Source of the DNA: Guillardia theta CCMP2712
Taxonomy: Eukaryota; Cryptophyceae; Pyrenomonadales; Geminigeraceae
Assembly (NCBI RefSeq): GCF_000315625.1
Contig: NW_005434544.1
Span: 51,400-115,399, forward strand
Reading direction: 5' to 3'
DNA: 64,000 nucleotides
In this document: positions 33,963-44,967 of the stretch, piece after piece
Layout of the letters: each line of letters opens with the position of its first letter
Numbering within the stretch: the stretch's first letter is position 1
The notes under the pieces: generated by a model
Database searches by the model: none
Seen by the model: the letters and a program-made list of their open reading frames with translations, nothing else
What the model was told of the DNA's origin: nothing
Translations under genes and position numbers: made by a program

Positions 33963-34690
33963 TGTTGTAGCACAACATCGACGCAGGGTGGCAGAGGAAT
34001 CTTCAAGGTGGATGGATCGATTATGTCTTGTATTAGAGATGCTCTCTGCTTTGATACTGAGTTGTAAAGCTTCTACGTGTCTCTCTCCAATAGCTCAGTG
34101 TAGCTCATTTCTCCTGAGAAACATGAATAAAACTTGTTTGTCAACAGGATCTCCGATTGACATCGGTGGCATTTCTCTTCAAACCGGCTGTACAACGTCG
34201 TGGGGTACTACCAACTATCCTTGCATCAAGATTGTTGATTACAGCTTCAGTAAACTCCTCAACTTCTACAAGGATCGAAACGGGGCAGCAATGTACGGCC
34301 TGTCCTAGAGGCACTGTAGACTTCACGCTCCTCTGCCCGTTCGAGCCCAACAAAGGAAAGGGCGGAATCAAAAATCCATGGAGGTGGATGTTGCAGGAAG
34401 CGTGTATGAGATTCAAGTTCAAAAAGCACTTGCACCTGAAGGAGCTCGTGGACGGCAGCAACAAGAAGGGCTGAACCTTTGCAATCATCAGGCCCACCGT
34501 AGTGCAACAGTTGCATAGTGCGGCAAAGCGTAGAGTGACATTGAACTGAATTGCCAACTCATTCAAGATGTAGATGCTTTATCTTTTTTGGCTTTTCTTC
34601 ACGGGTGCTTCTCTCCACACCAGAATGAGTAAACGATACTCATGCGCCGAGAAAGTTCAATCTCTGTACTGGATCAGTGTTGATCCAGTC
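33963..34690. other. Downstream region without a recognised gene
   Basis: Moderately AT-rich, like the GNAT gene. Open frames of about 100-140 aa exist on both strands (for example 34157-34474 plus) but show no known motif. The first ~150 bases are probably the 3' UTR of the GNAT gene (an ATGAATAAAAC polyadenylation-like word lies near 34123). Confidence 0.4.
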
Positions 34691-35398
34691 ACGAATGTCA
34701 CTGCGGGGACCACTCGCTTCGCTCGGTTTATTCAGTTCCGAACGTACCGCCGTGCTGGCAGTTCAACGGCTGATGAACCCGGCCTTGAAACTTATGATTC
34801 TGGGACGGTCTCGGACTGAAGGTAAGAATGAAGTCACTAGTTTCCCGAAGTTTTACCAGCCTCTCAGCCTGTCTGATGCCTTCTGCAAGTGTACGGTCCG
34901 GCCGCGGGCCACCAGCGGGGTGAGCTGCTTCGAATTTTCTGTCTTTACTGTGACATGAGTCGCCTCCGGGGGTTCCGAAGAGTCCGGTACACCACCCCGG
35001 CCGCCGCGGCAGTGTCCGATCCTGGCAGGCTCGAAATCTGACTGTGCCTAGGCCGGCGAACCGTGGGACCGTGGGACCGTCGGACCTCAGGGCCATCATG
35101 AGTCCGATGATCGCCCGGCCGTTCACCGTCCGACGGCGAGAAACCTCCGGTGACTCAGCGGCTGCTCAGTGGGCCGGCCCGGCGGGCCCCGCGGCGCTGC
35201 CAGTGCCTAGTCGCGCCTGGCCGCCACCCGGCAGTCCTGAGCCAGTGGCGCCGCCGGGCTCCGGGCCCAAGCAGTCAACTTTAGCTCCAAGTACAGTGAT
35301 GCAGCAGCCCGCCGGACCGCCCGGCCCAGCTGGCAGCCGGGGCTCAGCTGAAGACTCGAACAGAACTGAGGCACCGGGCCGTGCGGTTCCTAGTGAGT
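34690..35398. other. GC-rich island downstream of the CUB gene
   Basis: GC-rich words (CCGGCCGCGG, GGGCCGGCCCGGCGGG) with no coding evidence. Ends right at the stop codon of the CUB gene. Confidence 0.55.
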
Positions 35399-37242
35399 CT
35401 AGCTATCGCTCCAGGTCAGGTTGAAGCCGCTCCTCTCGGCGTTGATGGCGCTGGTCTTGAAGACGAGGAGGACCTGCCGGGCAGCAAGTCAGCTCCTGCT
35501 CCTCCTCAGCTGCTCTCAGGCCGCTGCAGGCATGGCAGTGTCATAGCTCACCTCGTTCGACGGGCACGCGATCGGGGCCTCGTTCTTGACTCCAGTGATG
35601 GACCGGAAGGCACTAGCCCAGTTGATCACCTGCAGTGCCGCCAAGTCAGGGTGAGCCGCCATCGTCCTCCTTGCTCGTAAGTCGCCCTTGCCCTCCTCCT
35701 CCTCCTCCTCCTCCTCCTCCTCCTCCTCCTCCTCCTCCTCCTGTCCACAAATGAATGGCCCCCGCTCCCTTGGCCCCCTGCTTACATCCTCATTGCGATA
35801 GCGCTCGACGTCCTTGGGCCCAGCAAAGATCGTGAGCCTCCCGGAAGTTCCGTAGATGTGGAAATCTTGAAATTGAAGAAGAACGTTCTGAACACAACAG
35901 TGAGATACCTCGAAACGAGAGGGAGATGGAAGAATGAGAACAGGAAGGAAGGAGGAGGAAGAGGAGAAGGTGGTGGTGGTGGGGATGGTTGGGGAGGAGC
36001 AGGAGGAAGGGGTTGGGCGGCGGAGGGGACTTCGAGGAGCAGGGGGAGCACGAGGGAGGTTTTACCTTATCTGATTTGATGATCCACCTGCAATCGTTGT
36101 CGGAAGGGTCAGGCACAGGCCCCGTTCCCGTTGTGATGCTTCCTCGCCGGCCCACGAGGTGCACGAGGCCATGGCAGTGATACGGAACGGCAGCAGTCAC
36201 GTTCGGCTGCTTATGCGCTGCTGCTCTTTGATTGGTCTCCCTCTCATGCAAGAGAGCGCGCAGCTCTTCTGATTTCTCCTTCCACTTCTGGATCTCCTGC
36301 CGCAGGTCATGCTTCAGGGCCCTGTGGGGTAGCAAGGAAGGGCAGAGAAGTTCTCTACCTCATCCTCCCATCTTGAGGTGTTGCTAAGGCTGTTGAGAAT
36401 CCCATCGAATCTCTTCCCCTCTGACTTCTTCAGCTCAACGTTGCTCAGATGCTCCGTTTTCACTCGAGCCAGCGCCTTGCGCGCCTCCTCCTTCCTGTTC
36501 AAGGCCTGACCCAAGTCATCATGTCCGGGCAGGAGCAGAGCAAGTACGTGTCGATACCTGTTTCATTCTTTGCCATGGATCATCACAATTCACATCACGG
36601 CAGATCGATTGTTCGAGCCCTTCGACCCTCCTTCCCAGCCCTTGGAGCCCATCTAGAAGCTTTCGCCCATCATCTAGGCCTCTCTGAGCAGCAAGTACGT
36701 TCTTTCCAATCTTGTAGAGGAATGTCTGCGCACAGCACATCAAAGTCAGCTTGAGTTATGAGTTTACATTCCACATGTCATGACAATCCTCACACTCGTC
36801 GACATGGTCGGGTGTAGATTCTTCTCTAGCTCCTGCTTAACTTGGTTGTCGAATCTATCTTGAAGTTGGTCTCGAATTCTAGCTCGTGCGATTTGATAAG
36901 CTGCAGTTATAACCTGAAGGTTGACACCAATAAACGAATAAATTTCGAATCAGATCTTCTTCTTACTCTATCCTCTCTCGCGTCTTCGTTGAAAGCATCC
37001 TCCAAAACCTTTTCTTTGCCTTTGATATTAGCGATCAGTTGTCTAGTCAATTTTGTTTCTTTCAATTCTGTCGGTTTTGAAACCTTCTGTCCTTCTTGGC
37101 AAAACAGCCAACCCGCGCAGAACAAACAGAGCGTTGCAGCGAATAGCACGCGGAGGAAACGGAGACGATCTCCTTGAGAAGTTGTCTTGTTCTTGATCAT
37201 AGCGTGTTCTTGTGACAAGTCAGCTTGTGCAGCATCAATCAT
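35399..37242 (-). CDS. Membrane-anchored coiled-coil protein with C-terminal CUB domain
   Basis: Eight exons: 36967-37242, 36794-36913, 36558-36725, 36359-36505, 36066-36311, 35786-35887, 35552-35629, 35399-35473; 403 aa in frame. The N-terminus has a basic stretch and one TM segment (FLRVLFAATLCLFCAGWLF), so a type II or signal-anchored protein. Residues ~65-250 are helical and charged with coiled-coil periodicity (AYQIARARIRDQLQDRFDNQ, HDLRQEIQKWKEKSEELRAL). The C-terminal ~110 residues match a CUB domain: CRWIIKSDKNVLLQFQDFHI, GTSGRLTIFAGP and ending VLLVFKTSAINAERSGFNLT. CUB domains are extracellular beta sandwiches that bind ligands through Ca2+. Last intron placements rest on that domain. 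Start chosen as the first true ATG; GTG-initiated extension to 37278 rejected. Confidence 0.78.
35690..35742. repeat. (CTC)n microsatellite in an intron of the CUB gene
   Basis: About 17 uninterrupted CTC/TCC units between two exons. Confidence 0.9.
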
Positions 37243-37690
37243 TTTCGAAGGTAAGCCAATCCACGAACTCTGCTCCACCTCACTCAGGCGTGAAACAGCA
37301 AGTGCATGTTAGGGACAATCAAGAGAATCGTTCAGTGTGCTGTCTGGTGGCTGTGATGTGCTTCTTGTCAGTTTGTTCTTTCAACTCTCTGGCTCCAGCT
37401 GCTCTTGGCAATCAAACATCTCGATTGCATACTTCGATCGTCACTGTCTTACCACAGGATATCACCATTCCCCTTCAACAGTGTTCACGCGCTATTGCCG
37501 TCGCAGCCGGCCATGGCGATTGTTATCTATTTCCGGTTTACCGGTTTGCTTGTAGTAACCGGAGGGACTGCGGCCCTGCCGGCGTCAGACTGAGGATATC
37601 CGGGCCCGGATGCTACAGACACTGAGACGGTGAGTGCGCCTCACTATGGGCTACCACAATAAATTTACTCATCAAAGTTAAGTTATCCAC
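37243..37690. other. Upstream region of the CUB gene; one degenerate dispersed motif
   Basis: No gene recognised. 37500-37620 is mildly GC-rich. A variant of the dispersed motif, with three extra bases (TTTACTCATCAAAGTTAAGT), is at 37664-37683. Confidence 0.45.
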
Positions 37691-38430
37691 CCATATTGAT
37701 CCCCAGCCTCCGCCGGGCGCTCAAGGACGTTCGGAATGCCGCGGACTACCCCTCCCCCCCCTGGAGAGGATGACCGTCCGACACTGAGGACCTAGAAGGG
37801 CCCTCCACCCGGGGCGCGATCATAGTCCGTTTCAGTTAGGGCCTCCGGTAGTAAAACATCTCAGATGACCCCCCTTCCCCCACCGTCTTCAGGACCACTG
37901 CTGCAGCCCGGTCTGTCACCCTTCTAAACGCCTTTAGGAGGGCGGTGGGTAGGTCATCTGACATACGGCTGATAGCACCCCGCTGCCATATCCTATAGTA
38001 GTAGCAAGGTACCATTGGGGGTGGGGGGGGGGGGGGGGTGGTTGGGAATGGAAACTGTACCCGGTGACCGGACGCACCACTGAGGCGAGGGGTAGGGGTC
38101 CGACAAGGGGGACCGGGGGGTTATCGCGGCTGTTATGGTCACGATACTTCGGATGGGGTCACCGGTGGTAGCACTGCGGCAAGTAGGCGGGTCCGACAGC
38201 GTGGGGGGTGGGGTGGGGGGGTACGAGATCAGACCAACCCACCCCAGACATGTATATCTCCCTGATGGATGTCTACTTCTTTGGTACCCCCCATTTCTCC
38301 CTTCATACACCCCACTATTTCCCACAACATGATCTATCCTCCATATTACTCCGGTTCTGACCACCTCCATAACCCCACCATTGCCCACCCCCACCCCCCT
38401 GCCAATCCTTTTGTTCCTAGGTCCGCCTGT
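37690..38430. other. GTACCCC-type island with long G run
   Basis: Many ACCCC/GGGGT words on both strands and a G-rich tract (GGGGGTGG then about 16 G) at 38017-38038. No coding evidence. Confidence 0.55.
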
Positions 38431-38515
38431 ACCAACCACCTGATATTGATAAAACAATGCTCGGACCTCCTGCTCCTGCTCCTGACACCGAGTTGCTGCC
38501 GTCACTACTGCTATC

Positions 38516-38620
38516 CTCCTCCTGCTCCTCCTGCTCCTCCTGCTCCTCCTGCTCCTCCTGCTCCTCCTGCTCCTCCTGCTCCTCCTGCTCCTCCTGCTCC
38601 TCCTGCTCCTCCTGCTCTTG
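38516..38620. repeat. 9-bp minisatellite (CTCCTGCTC)n
   Basis: About eleven near-perfect copies of CTCCTCCTG/CTCCTGCTC. On the minus strand it reads (Glu-Glu-Gln)n or GAGGAGCAG, the same unit found in intron 1 of the Lys-rich gene at 16730-16793. I found no gene around it that I could support. Confidence 0.9.
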
Positions 38621-39403
38621 CATCCACAGCTCAGCTGTTTTGTTCACTCCCTTCTTGTGTTTCCTGCTTCTGGTTAGTCCTGGACGTGAAATTGCTCCTT
38701 CGGCTCATCCTGGTTTGGAAATTCTGTTCCGCTTGTCCTGCGTTTCCATCTCATCGGGGTGTTGCCCTCCTCTTCCTCTGAATTCATTTTGGATTATGTG
38801 TTCTGCTGCTCCTGTCCAGAAATGTCTGCACTTCTGCTAGTGTTGGAAACCTTTGTTTCAACGACTGGCTGTAATTGTCTTTACCTAACTTCTAGCGTAA
38901 CTGATCGAATCATGAATTTCAAACTTTCACATGTCAACATCGATTATGTTGCAGTGTCTGAGGAGTTTGTCTGTATAGATTGAGTTTGAGCAGTCACAGG
39001 CATTGCTAGCAGATTCATCCCTTGTGTGATCTAGCTGATTTGCTTTCCCAGGATAATTTCTTGGGGAATCCCACACGCATCTGCCGAATAGCATGGTGGG
39101 ATTTCTTGCATACTCCATTGGTGTTGGGACGGGTTACTGTTTCACATTCTCTTGACCGTCATTGATCTACCATGTCCCTGTGAAACCATGACAGAATAAG
39201 AGCCTTGTTCGTTTCATTAGATTGAAGACCCTGTCTGTTGCATGGTGGAGATCAAGCTCGAGAGGTGAACAGTGGAACTGGTTGGTAAAATGCTCATCAG
39301 ACGGGGCTTTCTCGTAGTCGATGTGAGCGAATAGAGGGTTGTAGCTTTATGCCGTTGATGTAAGGTTGTCGACAAATACTGATCTGAATAAGTTCTTGTC
39401 GCA
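38621..39403. other. Upstream region of the channel gene
   Basis: No gene recognised; base composition AT-richer than average. Contains the promoter and leader of the K+ channel gene. Confidence 0.4.
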
Positions 39404-42400
39404 ATGCCGGAAGTCAACATGGATAAAGTTGACGAGGAGGAGGATGAGAGACATGCCGAAGAAAGCCTCACAGAAGACGTCACCGAAACCGCTACTCCTC
39501 GTAAAGGCCGGATCAGTTCTTTCTTCAGGCTCAATTTCAACCTCAAGCCGCAAGAAACGATGAGCAGCTTTCCCGAAAATGAAGCTGCAGAGCTCGATTT
39601 GTATTGCCAGCTCGATGAAAAAGACTTAAACAAAAAGATCGAGAAGCTTCCTTTCCTCATCTTTCATCCACGAGCTGCTTGGAGACTTTTGTGGGATTTC
39701 ATGATCTTTGTAATCCTGATCTATACTTTCTGTGCTGTACCGATAAGATTTGCATTTTCTGACTCCACGCCAGACTGCGAGACTGGATTCTTGCAACAGG
39801 GTTTCATGTTTTCTTCGATTGCATCATTGATTTGATCTTCATCATAGACGTCTTTTTGAATTTCCGAACGGCCTTTGTCATTCCAGCCTCAAACCGTCGT
39901 GGCACGACGAAAGATCAATTGGTGGGCGATTGGAGAAAAATTGCCAAACGCTACATGACAGGTTTCTTCATTGTTGATATCATCTGCAGCATACCGATGG
40001 ACTTTATTTTGTACATGACATGTGACCACACGTCTACTTCGTATGGGGGGTACAGAGGACCCCAGGCTATCAAATTCATCCGCATTTTGAGAGTCCTGAG
40101 GCTCTCGAAACATACTCGGATGAAAGAAATTCAACTTTGGGTCAGAGACAAGCTTCGTATACACCCTGGTTGGCTGAGACTGATCTTTTTTGTATTGGGT
40201 GTCTTGCTAATTGCTCATTGGAATGCTTGTATCTTTTTCTTCCTTGGCAAACAGGCGGTGGCCTTGGATTTGGATCATAACGTAAATGTGACCAGCTCAT
40301 CATATTGTGAGATAGTTGAACATGTTTCCTTCTTAACCGACCAAACATTTGCTACGGCGATTGGAGTCTCAAGCAATCCAGTATGCGTTTACGACATGGT
40401 TTGGTACGAGCAATACCTGATTGCATTTTATTGGTCGACATGTACGATGACAACTGTTGGTTACGGCGACATCACTCCAGCAAATGTGTATGAGATGAGC
40501 TTTACAGTGGTTGTCCTTCTTGAAGCAGGGTTGGCATTTTCGTACATGATCGGAAACATGTCCAACTTGCTAGATAGGATCAATCCCCGCAAAGGCACAT
40601 ATCGTGACATCATGACAGAACTGGAGGACTTCATTCACAGAGAAAAGTTAGCTCCGACCCTTGCAGAAAGGCTGAGGTCGTACTGGACGTACAAATACAA
40701 TCACCCGATGTCGAGCCTGCCGCAGTTTGCAAAGGAGAACCTTTCCAAGTCATTGCTCAAGGACATTACTGCGCACATCTACAGAAAGATCCTTCAGCGC
40801 CTTCCCCTCTTCAAACGGCTCGACGACTTTGTCATCACTGACCTGGCACTTGCTTTGAACCCACTGCAGCTCGCGCCCCACACCTTTGTATACCGAGAGG
40901 ATGACATCGGGGACTCGATGTACTTTGTGTCAAGTGGACAAGTTGAGATGTCGATCTTCTTGCTGTCACTGCAGAAGAAGAAGGAAATCTCACTGAAAGT
41001 GGTCGCTGACACATCGTACAAGACTTTGAATCAGAAGCCAGAGAACAATGGAGACATTGTCTTCACGTGGAAAGGACATCGCAAGTTCATGAAGTCTAAC
41101 AGATATCAACCCATGGTGAATCAGTCTCTACCATTCTTCACGCTGTCCTTGATGATCGTCCGCAGATGTTCAAGTGGACTGTAGATGAAGAGCGTGTCGT
41201 GAGTTATTTCGGAGAGAACGTGCTGACAGGGAACTCGGCAAGGCGGCTCTCTACAGCACAAACCAAGACCTGGTCAGACTGCTTGTGGGAGGTTTGTGCT
41301 GGCTAACGAGGAGTAGGTGTCAACTGTTTCAGCTGAAGAGAGACGCGTTGAGGACAGTCGCTTCCAAGCACAGGGGCATGATGGAGGTGTACCAGACGAT
41401 GAAGAAGTCAAGGCACTCGCGACTGCTGAGGGCCCTTAGGATGATCCTCCTGTGCAACAGAGCCAAGTGAGCCCCTCCTGCCTGTTGCAGCCTCAACTGA
41501 CAGTCAACGACCAGGTGGATCTCAGGCGTTAAACTGTTTGTTACTGTAGATAGAGCTGTTAACCTCCCGAGAATGGACGGAATCCTCGGCTCCTGCGACG
41601 CCTACTGCTGCATACGCTTGGGAACTCCGGAGCCGCGCAGCAAGGAGTATCAGACTCTAGTCCAGTATAACAAGGTCGGCCTCCCTTGCAGCTTCTTGTG
41701 CGGGACTCACGCCAGTCTCAGATGAGCCCCGTGTGGAATGAGACGTTCGCATTCGTCATCGACTTTGCGCAGGAGTTCTCCAGTCAGGGCTTCCCAGTCA
41801 GGCTCTACTTCTCCCTAAAGGACTTTGACGTGTTCGGAGAAAACGACGACATTGGTTACTGCGCGGTGAGAGCATGTGAGCAGTTTCATACAGCGACTTA
41901 TGGCAGGGAGCAGATTGACGTGTCGTCGTTGCTGAAGCGCTGTTTGCATCTCAATGCTACTCAGACGGACTCGAAGTGGGTGGGGCTGAAGAAAGATGGC
42001 GGCGATGGGAAGATGAAGAACGTGGTGGGTCAGAACTTCAAACGAGCGAAGGTCCGTGTGGCAGTGTAATCGGTTCTCAGAGAGTTGAGGTGACTTCTTT
42101 GTGCAGATGAGAATTGAATTGAAAGTAGTTCCTGCCAAGAACATGAGCGAAGCGTCATCGATTCATCCGTAATACGACCTGATTGTCAAACTTGCTGGAA
42201 AGCTGAACTTCTGCTCCAGGGAGATCTCACCAGACAAACTGAGCAACAGAATAGCAGAAGAAGGTTCATTGAGTGTTGAGAGACGAGAGCCATGTCTTGA
42301 TGTGTTGCAGGCGAATTCGTTGAGAACGATGATGCTTATGAGCCCCCGCCTCTGCCTCTCTCTGTTCCCCTGTCTCCTGAACCCAACGATCTCGACGACA

Positions 42401-43169
42401 AGATGCCGTTTAGGAACACTTTGACGCGGGTTGGCAGGTAGACCTTTCTCTTGCTCTCTTGCAACATGCCGCTAAGTTGCTGCTCACAGTGACCTCTCGA
42501 CCGTCTCATCCGAGCTTGACCGTGATCTCAGCACGACCGATCTCACGCAACTTGTACGGAGCTGCTCTCTGATTGATGTAAACGTGACGACCCGGCTTGC
42601 AGGACGCTAACGCGGAGGCACATAGAGACATCATGGAGTCCGACGACAAACTGATCATGTTGGCTGAGATTAGTCAGATGAACCAGAGGTCGCTACTGCC
42701 CTTCCCCAACGGTACGTGAGATCTGGGGTACGTCCAGCATGACTCACGTACGATCGCAACAGATGAGAACAGGGTGCCGGACCAAGCTCTTCCTCTGGCT
42801 GACCCTGACGAGACTGAGGAAGTGCCCAGCATGGGTTTGCAGGAGAAGCACGACCATGTGGGAGAGCACACAATCAATGTCTCAGCCGCGCAGAGGAAGC
42901 TGATGAACAGGTGAGGGTACATGGAGGTGAGGCCTTTGCGAGTGATGGGCGCCTCCAGGTTAGCTGCAGCTCTAGCGAGAGAGCGCCAGCAGCACGAGGC
43001 AGAGATCTCGGCGCTTGAAATGCAAGTCAAGGTGAGCCCTCGACCTCCTCTACTGGAAACTTTATTGACCATCATTCCATCACAACAGAAGCTAAAGAAA
43101 GACCTGAAAGATGTTGTGGAACAATATCACAAGACTGTAAATATTCCCCCAAACCAACCGACCCTGTAA
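39404..43169 (+). CDS. CNBD-type K+ channel fused to C2 domain and coiled coil
   Basis: A six-TM channel of the EAG/HCN/CNG class: S1 (FMIFVILIYTFCAVPIRFAF), S4 with spaced Arg (IKFIRILRVLRLSKHTRMK), pore with filter TTVGYGD, then a C-linker and CNBD (DDIGDSMYFVSSGQVEMSIF ... YFGENVLTGNSARRLSTAQT, with Glu and Arg of the phosphate cassette). A C2 domain follows (GVKLFVTVDRAVNLPRMDG, SCDAYCCIRLG, SPVWNETFAFVIDF), then an acidic tail and a short coiled coil. Exons: 39404-41115 (broken, see below), 41166-41291, 41333-41466, 41515-41674, 41722-42051, 42107-42168, 42220-42263, 42311-42437, 42490-42553, 42603-42711, 42763-42910, 42959-43031, 43089-43169. The frame breaks at the T run 39809-39812 inside S2. 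An intron at 39801-39847 would restore it but remove part of S2. With that intron the product is 1040 aa. A second doubtful spot is the TAA at 42169-42172 region. Confidence 0.85.
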
Positions 43170-43540
43170 TAAATATGAATTGTACTCTCTACATCATTTA
43201 CGTCCACACATCATAGCAGTACCTTTATCGCTATCATGTGATACGGCAGCAGCTACATGCGCTTCTGTCATGTAGTCTAGAAATCTATAACATCTTTTGC
43301 AGTGTCATGTGCTCATAAAGCATCTGTCATGTAGTCTAGACATCTACAGCTTGTCGTGCTCATTCCTTCTTCCTGACAAAAGATTGACAGCGATGGTTCT
43401 GGGATGAGCACGAAAGGGAGTGATTTCGTGAGCTCAATTTTTAAAAGAAGTTCTATAAGGGTAACTTTTGAATTTTTCACTAAATTTTCAATAAATCATA
43501 TAGAGATTTCGGAACCTGTGGAAACAAAAGAAAAGAAGTT
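43170..43540. other. 3' region of the channel gene
   Basis: AT-richer sequence with a short local repeat: CATGTAGTCTAGA(A/C)ATCTA at ~43270 and ~43330, each preceded by TCTGT. No gene. Confidence 0.45.
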
Positions 43541-44470
43541 TACTACCTGATTCTCACCACCCTACCCCTTGGCTCACCCCAATCGTAATTTTCACCTACC
43601 CCTCATCTCGAATTCAAAAATCTTTAGTACCCGACATGAAAAGCATGAAAGTACCGGTCCTTCATGTACCCCTCAATCCCCAAGGCACAAAAAAAATCTC
43701 CACCCCCTCCTTGTTCCCTGCAAAACTCGTGGCTCGTGAAAGACCCCATGGTCAACATTCCTTTGCGGTCAGAAAGGGGGGTACTCATATCAACCCCTTG
43801 GATCTGAGGACCCGTCTCGGTACAACCTTGTTTGAGAGGACCCACCCCATGTCACCCCCATTCTTTGCGATGTCCATAAGTACCCCACAATTTATGGTTA
43901 TTTGCACGGGTACTTGGAGCATTGGTGTTCCTCTACCAACCTGAAAATCTTGACTACCCAAGGGGCTGACTACCCCACCCTACGATTCCGAAATGTCCAA
44001 TATAGCTACTCAAACTAAAACCCTAAAATGTATCTTGATTCTTTCTAAATATAAGCTGGGGGTAGGGGTGGTATGGGTAGGGGTCATTTGTATATGAACA
44101 ATCGTGTTATGGAAGGGGTGGGTACATGTCCCCCGTTTTCGAGAGGGTGACAGAAGTCACCCCACCCAAGAAGGGGCATGTTGACCATTGACCCATAACC
44201 CCTCCCATTTACTTAACTTCGAATTTCACCCCTTCAAAAGTACCCCTACCCCTGCGGTCTGAGGACATTATTTGTCATGACCCTCAAATAGAAGATCTAT
44301 GACCCTATCTTTGGTAGTCAACAGGGCCATACTCAACTACCCCCTACCCCACAATCCATTACCACCCGGTCGTAGAACAATGGCTAAGATCACCCCACCC
44401 CGAACTGGCCCCTCAACCAAGTACCCCTACCCCCAGCTTGAATTTTGTCCTGCTGCCAACTCCTCCAGCC
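43540..44470. other. GTACCCC-type island (longest)
   Basis: More than 900 bp with dense TACCCC, CACCCC and GGGGTA words, in both orientations. No coding evidence. 44470-44640 is a CT-rich tract leading to the SPX/RING gene. Confidence 0.6.
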
Positions 44471-44967
44471 CTCGTCCAGCCCCATCCTGTCCCCCCCTCC
44501 TCTCGTCCTCCTCCCCTTCCTCCTCCCCTTGTCTCTCACTACCCCCCTCTACCTCTCCCACTGACCCCCTTTACTACCTACCATCCCAACCTCTGCCTGC
44601 TCCCTGCTCTTTCTTTCTCCTTTCTCACATCCTTCATTACCGGCATAGTCCTTCCTTTGGCTTCTTCAGGTTGTTACCAGGCTGCGTGAGTGCGGTTTTT
44701 GCTTTGTTCGTCCTTTCTGGTTCTCCCGTTGCAAGTAGCTTGACTGAACTTCAAGTCACACTCAGTCAAACTTCGTTTCACAGCACTGGCTGCTCGCAAT
44801 TGTAAAACATTGTTGCGCAACATTAACAAATTGAGAATTTTGCCCTCCTTTACATTTCTTGAAAATATTTTCGGTTTTTTTTTTTTTGCTGAATTACAGT
44901 GAGGATTTCTTCTGCATCCTGTAGTTGAAAGCTTCTTTGTGTTCTGTTGCTCTTGTTGCAACAAACG

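Noticed and set aside
36907-37278. Start of the CUB gene at 37278
   Set aside because: That codon is GTG; a proper ATG lies at 37242 and gives a normal membrane anchor.
38417-38647. 76-aa Glu-Glu-Gln repeat frame on the minus strand
   Set aside because: Pure translation of a minisatellite; no neighbouring exons that fit.
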